DNA from: Mucilaginibacter pankratovii
GTDB taxonomy: Bacteria > Bacteroidota > Bacteroidia > Sphingobacteriales > Sphingobacteriaceae
DNA length: 64,000 bases
Reading direction: 5' to 3'
Assembly: GCF_014773265.1 (NCBI RefSeq)
Contig: NZ_JACWMY010000001.1
Location: forward strand, 1-64,000
Both the position numbers and the translations under genes were made by a program. Shown here piece by piece: positions 60,282-64,000 of the stretch. The notes beneath the pieces were generated by a model. That model had not been told where the DNA came from. It saw only the letters and a list, made by a program, of their open reading frames with translations, and did not search any database. Within the stretch, counting starts at the first letter, position 1; each line of letters opens with the position of its first letter.

Positions 60282-61619
60282 ATGTCGTTTTTTAAAAAGA
60301 TCATAAACAAGCATACCATCAATTTGGCAAGCAGCGCAGCAATGCCTTTGATTGGCATGCTGGTGCTATCTATCCTTGCGCACCAGCTGCCCGAGGTTGA
60401 TTTTGGTAACTACATCTTTTTCCTGCAAACCTTTCTGCTGGCAGATATGTTTCGCACGGGTTTCCTGCAAACTTCACTGGTGAAATTTTACGCCGGTGCA
60501 CCCGCCGATCGCGCAAAAAACGTTGCAGGCTCGGCATGGTCAGTTGGCTTTATACTGACTTTCGGGCTGGCTTTTATCGATCTTTTGCTTTACTTTTTTG
60601 TAAAAAGCGGCAATAACGATTTGGAGGATACGCTTAAATGGTTCGGCATCATCTACATATGTACCCTCCCATCCGCTATCGCCGGCTGGATATTGCAGGC
60701 CGAGGAACGTTTTGATAAGATGTTCATCATTCAGATCATTAACCAGGGTGGCTTCCTGGTATTGGTGTTAATAGCAATTTATTTAAAAAACATCAACTTC
60801 GAAACTGTAATTTACAGTTACCTGGGCACCAATATTTTCACAAGCCTGGTCTGCCTGCTTATGGGCTGGTCTAAAATGCATACCATAAAGCACAAAAGTA
60901 TAGCCTCTATGAAAGAGCTGGCACACTTTGGCAAGTATAGCGTGGGCACTTCGCTGGGCTCTACCCTTTTGCGCAGCTCAGATACTTTTATTATCAAAAT
61001 AATGTTCCCTACGGCTTATGTAGGGATCTATTATATCCCCCAGCGTTTGATGGAGATCTTTGAGATCCCTATGCGCAGCTTTGTTTCTACCGCCCTGCCT
61101 GAATTATCAGCTGCAGCGCAACGAAACGATAAACCCGCGGTAGCCGAAATAATGAAGCGCTATGGCGGGCTTTTAACTGTATTGCTTTTACCCGTGGCCG
61201 TGGGCGGTTGCATTTTGGGCGGGCTGGTTATCCACCTGCTGTTCGGTAATAAATACGTCGATTCCGACGCCTTTAACATCTTCCGCATTTTTATGTGTTA
61301 TGTGATCATTATGCCGATCGACAGGTTTTTTGGGATCACGCTGGATATTTTGAACAAGCCGCACCTTAACATGACGAAGGTGTTTTTAATGCTAACCATC
61401 AATATTGTGGCCGACTTTGCCGGGATAGCCATTTTCCATAATCTGTATGGGGTGGCTATTGCATCGTTATTCACTTATTACTCGGGGGTTTTGTTTGGTT
61501 ATTTCATGCTGAAGAAACACCTTGATTTTACCCTCAACGATCTGTTCAGCCTCGGCTATGGCCAGCTTAAAGAAATGGTAAGTAACCTGTTAGCAAAAAG
61601 GAGATCGCAAAGCACGTGA
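60282..61619 (+). CDS. Lipid-linked oligosaccharide flippase (Wzx-like)
   Basis: 445 aa with about twelve membrane helices and the MOP-superfamily layout (TINLASSAAMPLIGMLVLSIL at the start, SSDTFIIKIMFPTAYVGIYYIPQRLMEIF in the middle). It flips undecaprenyl-linked repeat units to the periplasm. Its stop overlaps the GTG of the next gene by 4 bp. In this cluster it works between the glycosyltransferases and the Wzy-like polymerase. Confidence 0.88.
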   Translation: MSFFKKIINKHTINLASSAAMPLIGMLVLSILAHQLPEVDFGNYIFFLQTFLLADMFRTGFLQTSLVKFYAGAPADRAKNVAGSAWSVGFILTFGLAFIDLLLYFFVKSGNNDLEDTLKWFGIIYICTLPSAIAGWILQAEERFDKMFIIQIINQGGFLVLVLIAIYLKNINFETVIYSYLGTNIFTSLVCLLMGWSKMHTIKHKSIASMKELAHFGKYSVGTSLGSTLLRSSDTFIIKIMFPTAYVGIYYIPQRLMEIFEIPMRSFVSTALPELSAAAQRNDKPAVAEIMKRYGGLLTVLLLPVAVGGCILGGLVIHLLFGNKYVDSDAFNIFRIFMCYVIIMPIDRFFGITLDILNKPHLNMTKVFLMLTINIVADFAGIAIFHNLYGVAIASLFTYYSGVLFGYFMLKKHLDFTLNDLFSLGYGQLKEMVSNLLAKRRSQST

Positions 61620-62845
61620 GTTTAACCGGCAAACATATCGTTGTTTTTTCGCAGATGCAGTTCGACGGGCGTTTGGAATCTACCATATACACCATGGCGC
61701 GGCTGTTGGCAAAGGATAACTATGTGTACTTTGTAGACAGGCCCTTCACCTGGAAAGATTACTTTAAGTTTAAGGATACCAAAGCCTACCAAGTGCGTAA
61801 GCCGCATTTTTTCAATTCCAAAAACAGCTTCATACAGTCGGACCTGCCGAATTTTAAGATCGTTATTTGTCCGCCGGTACCTTCCATCAATATGCTGCCC
61901 GAAGGTAAAGCCTATCGACTTGCCGTAAGGTTTAACGAGTGGATGGTGGCATCCCGCTTAAAAAAGGTATTTAAGCAGCAGGGTATCAAAGATTATATCT
62001 ATATCAATTCGTACAATTTTTCGTACCCGCAACTGCACCAGGTGCTGGAACCTAAACCTGCCTTAAGCGTTTACCATTGCGTAGACCCGATAATTGAAGA
62101 GTACCAGCTTAAACATGGCGTGCACAACGAGGAGATCCTGGCAAAAAGCCTAGATATGATCATCTGCACCAGTCGCGAACTGCGTAACAAAAAATCATTC
62201 CTCAACCGCAACTCCTACTTTGTGGCCAATGCGGCTAATCTTACACATAGCCAAAAAGCACTTGACCCTGCCCTGCCGTTAGCAGATATCTTAGCAGGAA
62301 TAAAAAAACCTGTGGTAGGTTATTTTGGCGCCATAGAACGCCGCATAGATTATGCGCTGATAAAAAGGGTAATTGCCGATAACCCGGATAAAAGCTTTGT
62401 ATTTGTAGGCCCGGTAGACAAAGATTATATCCGCGAGGGCGACTTTACCGCGCCTAACCTGCACCTGCCCGGCCCGGTTGCTTACGTGCAAATGCCGGCA
62501 GTGTTAAAAGGCTTTGATGTTTGTATCATCCCCTTTAAAAAAGACGATGTGAGCAACAATATCTTCCCGCTGAAGCTATTTGAATACCTGGGTGCCGGCA
62601 AGCCGGTGGTGTCTACCGATTTTAACGACGATCTGCAAAACTTCACAGCCGGGCTTGTGCCCTATTGCAACACTGCCGAAGAATTTTCCGCAGCATTAAA
62701 TGCAGCTTTAGTGGATGCACAAGCAACCGAAAAAGTAAAGCAACGTATAAGTATTGCAGCCAATAACACCTGGGAACACAGAATTGCCGATATTAAAGAA
62801 CTATTAACCGGGGCATTGGCCGAAAAAGGCAAAACGGTTACTTAA
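61616..62845 (+). CDS. Glycosyltransferase (GT-B fold)
   Basis: 409 aa from a GTG that overlaps the flippase stop; the next in-frame Met would cut the first Rossmann strand (GKHIVVFSQMQFDGRLESTIY). The C-terminal donor domain has VVGYFGAIERRIDYALI, FVFVGPVDKDY and PFKKDDVSNNIFPLKLFEYLGAGKPVVST, the GT4-like nucleotide-sugar site with Glu in the PLKLFEYL motif. It adds one sugar of the repeat unit in the cytoplasm. Confidence 0.88.
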   Translation: MSLTGKHIVVFSQMQFDGRLESTIYTMARLLAKDNYVYFVDRPFTWKDYFKFKDTKAYQVRKPHFFNSKNSFIQSDLPNFKIVICPPVPSINMLPEGKAYRLAVRFNEWMVASRLKKVFKQQGIKDYIYINSYNFSYPQLHQVLEPKPALSVYHCVDPIIEEYQLKHGVHNEEILAKSLDMIICTSRELRNKKSFLNRNSYFVANAANLTHSQKALDPALPLADILAGIKKPVVGYFGAIERRIDYALIKRVIADNPDKSFVFVGPVDKDYIREGDFTAPNLHLPGPVAYVQMPAVLKGFDVCIIPFKKDDVSNNIFPLKLFEYLGAGKPVVSTDFNDDLQNFTAGLVPYCNTAEEFSAALNAALVDAQATEKVKQRISIAANNTWEHRIADIKELLTGALAEKGKTVT

Positions 62846-62873
62846 ATTTACAGATAATTAAACAGGCTTAAAA

Positions 62874-64000
62874 ATGGACATCATAAAACTTATCTTCTCT
62901 ATCATTTTTACCCTTGTATTTATATACCTGGGCGTTTATAGCCTGTACCTGTTTGTATTTTCGGTAGTGGGCAAGCTTATTGTTAAAAAGGCCCCGCCTG
63001 TTGCTTCCGCCTACAGCAAATTTGTGATCTACATTTGCTCGTATAAAGAAGATGCTATCATTCTTGATTCGGCCGCGCAGGCCCTTACCATAGATTATCC
63101 TAAGGATAAATTCCACGTGTGCGTAATAGCCGATTCGATGCAGCCGGAGACTATCGTAAAGCTAAAAGAAATGCCTTTACAGGTAGTTGAGGTAGTGTTT
63201 GAAAGCAGTACTAAATCAAAGGCGCTGCACGCCGCAATCGCCAATACGTTCGAAGATTTTGACGCAGCCGTAGTGTTTGATATTGACAACATTGCCGCCC
63301 CCGATTACCTGCGCCATATAAATAATTACCTGCACGCCGGCAAAAGGGTGATACAGGGCCATCGCGTTGCTAAAAACACCGAAACCCCGGTTGCAATACT
63401 GGATGCCATAAGTGAGGAGGTAAACAATCACATTTTCCGCAAGGCACAGCAGGTTTTTAACCTGTCGGCAGCTATAATTGGTTCTGGCATGGCGCTTGAG
63501 TACAAGTTATTTAAGGATACAATGGCTCAGATAGATGCGGTAGGTGGTTTTGATAAAGAGATGGGCCTGGTGCTTACCCGCCAAAACATCCACGTTGCGT
63601 ATGCCGATGCGGCTTTGATATATGATGAAAAAGTAAGCAACCCCGAAGTATTTAAAAAACAACGCCGCCGCTGGCTTTCGGCGCAGTTTAGCCTGCTGAA
63701 AACCTATGGGATGACGGGCTTTACCGAATTGTTTGCACGTGGTAACTTTGATTACTTTAACGAGATCTATCAAACAGCCATACTGCCAAGGATACTGATG
63801 CTGGGCCTGATGCCTTTCATGCTGTTCATATCACTGCTAACGCCGGGAATTGGCCCATCGTGGCAAATGTGGCTTACAGCAACCGCGCTTTGCTATATTG
63901 GGATATTGGTAGCTGTACCTGGCCAGTTTTTCAACAGCAAACTATTAGGGGCGGTATTAAAGTTACCTCTCATATTTTTCGCAATGCTGGCATTGTTGTT
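62874..64000 (+). CDS. Membrane glycosyltransferase family 2 (partial, runs off the window)
   Basis: The frame opens at ATG 62874 and stays open to the last base, giving at least 375 codons. An N-terminal membrane helix (LIFSIIFTLVFIYLGVYSLYL) is followed by the GT-A domain: FVIYICSYKEDAIIL, VVFDIDN (DxD-type metal site) and QRRRWLSAQ, the QxxRW box of processive synthases. Two or more membrane helices follow from residue 305. It is likely a cellulose-synthase-like or chain-extending transferase of the exopolysaccharide cluster. Confidence 0.85.
   Translation, partial: MDIIKLIFSIIFTLVFIYLGVYSLYLFVFSVVGKLIVKKAPPVASAYSKFVIYICSYKEDAIILDSAAQALTIDYPKDKFHVCVIADSMQPETIVKLKEMPLQVVEVVFESSTKSKALHAAIANTFEDFDAAVVFDIDNIAAPDYLRHINNYLHAGKRVIQGHRVAKNTETPVAILDAISEEVNNHIFRKAQQVFNLSAAIIGSGMALEYKLFKDTMAQIDAVGGFDKEMGLVLTRQNIHVAYADAALIYDEKVSNPEVFKKQRRRWLSAQFSLLKTYGMTGFTELFARGNFDYFNEIYQTAILPRILMLGLMPFMLFISLLTPGIGPSWQMWLTATALCYIGILVAVPGQFFNSKLLGAVLKLPLIFFAMLALL

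Noticed and set aside
1..64000. tRNA or rRNA genes
   Set aside because: No cloverleaf-like stretch or rRNA consensus was noticed in the intergenic regions; a covariance-model scan was not possible.

Overview
The window comes from a Bacteroidota chromosome, most likely a Sphingobacteriaceae member of the Mucilaginibacter/Pedobacter type. The reasons are TAnnTTTG-type -7 promoter boxes (several with TTTG about 18-20 nt upstream), no consistent Shine-Dalgarno sequences, a TonB-dependent receptor with a carboxypeptidase-regulatory N-terminus, family-typical proteins (CtlX, the 464-aa arginine decarboxylase, a sulfite reductase with a HEPN-like tail) and many dispersed palindromic repeats. All product calls come from reading motifs by eye; no database search was run.

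Layout. 1-0.5 kb: tail of a transposase, then nested palindromes. 0.5-3.2 kb (-): four-gene SRPBCC / TIGR01777 epimerase / DCC oxidoreductase / membrane-protein operon. 3.3-13 kb (+): lipid kinase plus dual-specificity phosphatase, penicillin-binding protein 1A, a metallopeptidase/propeller/beta-barrel fusion, lipoprotein MsrB, a LexA-like XRE-S24 regulator and a small periplasmic protein. 13-19 kb: bioF-like and bioD, fatty acid hydroxylase, Crp/Fnr regulator with two tandem secreted paralogues, and 3-hydroxyacyl-CoA dehydrogenase. 19-28.7 kb: an arginine-centred neighbourhood (argS, arginine deiminase-like, citrulline hydrolase CtlX, arginine decarboxylase), interrupted by an AAA ATPase / TOPRIM-like pair that may be a defence cassette.

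28.8-36.4 kb is a complete assimilatory sulfate-reduction operon (sulfite reductase, cobA, a siroheme-synthase/TauE fusion, cysH, cysD, cysN). It is preceded by what reads as a cysteine attenuator: promoter, 23-codon leader peptide with tandem Cys codons, a competing antiterminator helix and an intrinsic terminator. At 40.6 kb a second tiny ORF, ending in four consecutive Cys codons, sits in the 5' leader of the TonB-dependent receptor gene. Together these suggest a cysteine-responsive regulon controlled through leader peptides.

40.8-43.2 kb is proBA. Directly downstream lies an AT-rich three-gene operon with overlapping genes (43.2-44.9 kb): a stand-alone 76-aa colicin E3-type ribonuclease domain, a 102-aa protein and an ImmA/IrrE metallopeptidase. 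It reads as an unusual toxin-antitoxin or stress-response module. 45-53 kb holds housekeeping genes (azoreductase with divergent HxlR regulator and a perfect operator palindrome, mnmA, topA, gluconokinase-like FGGY kinase).

53.6-64 kb (+) is an exopolysaccharide cluster: response regulator, pseudo-receiver/sugar-phosphate transferase fusion, half-length TolC-like protein, Wzc-like protein, 47-aa membrane protein, O-antigen ligase/polymerase, acyltransferase, flippase, and two glycosyltransferases, the last cut by the window edge.
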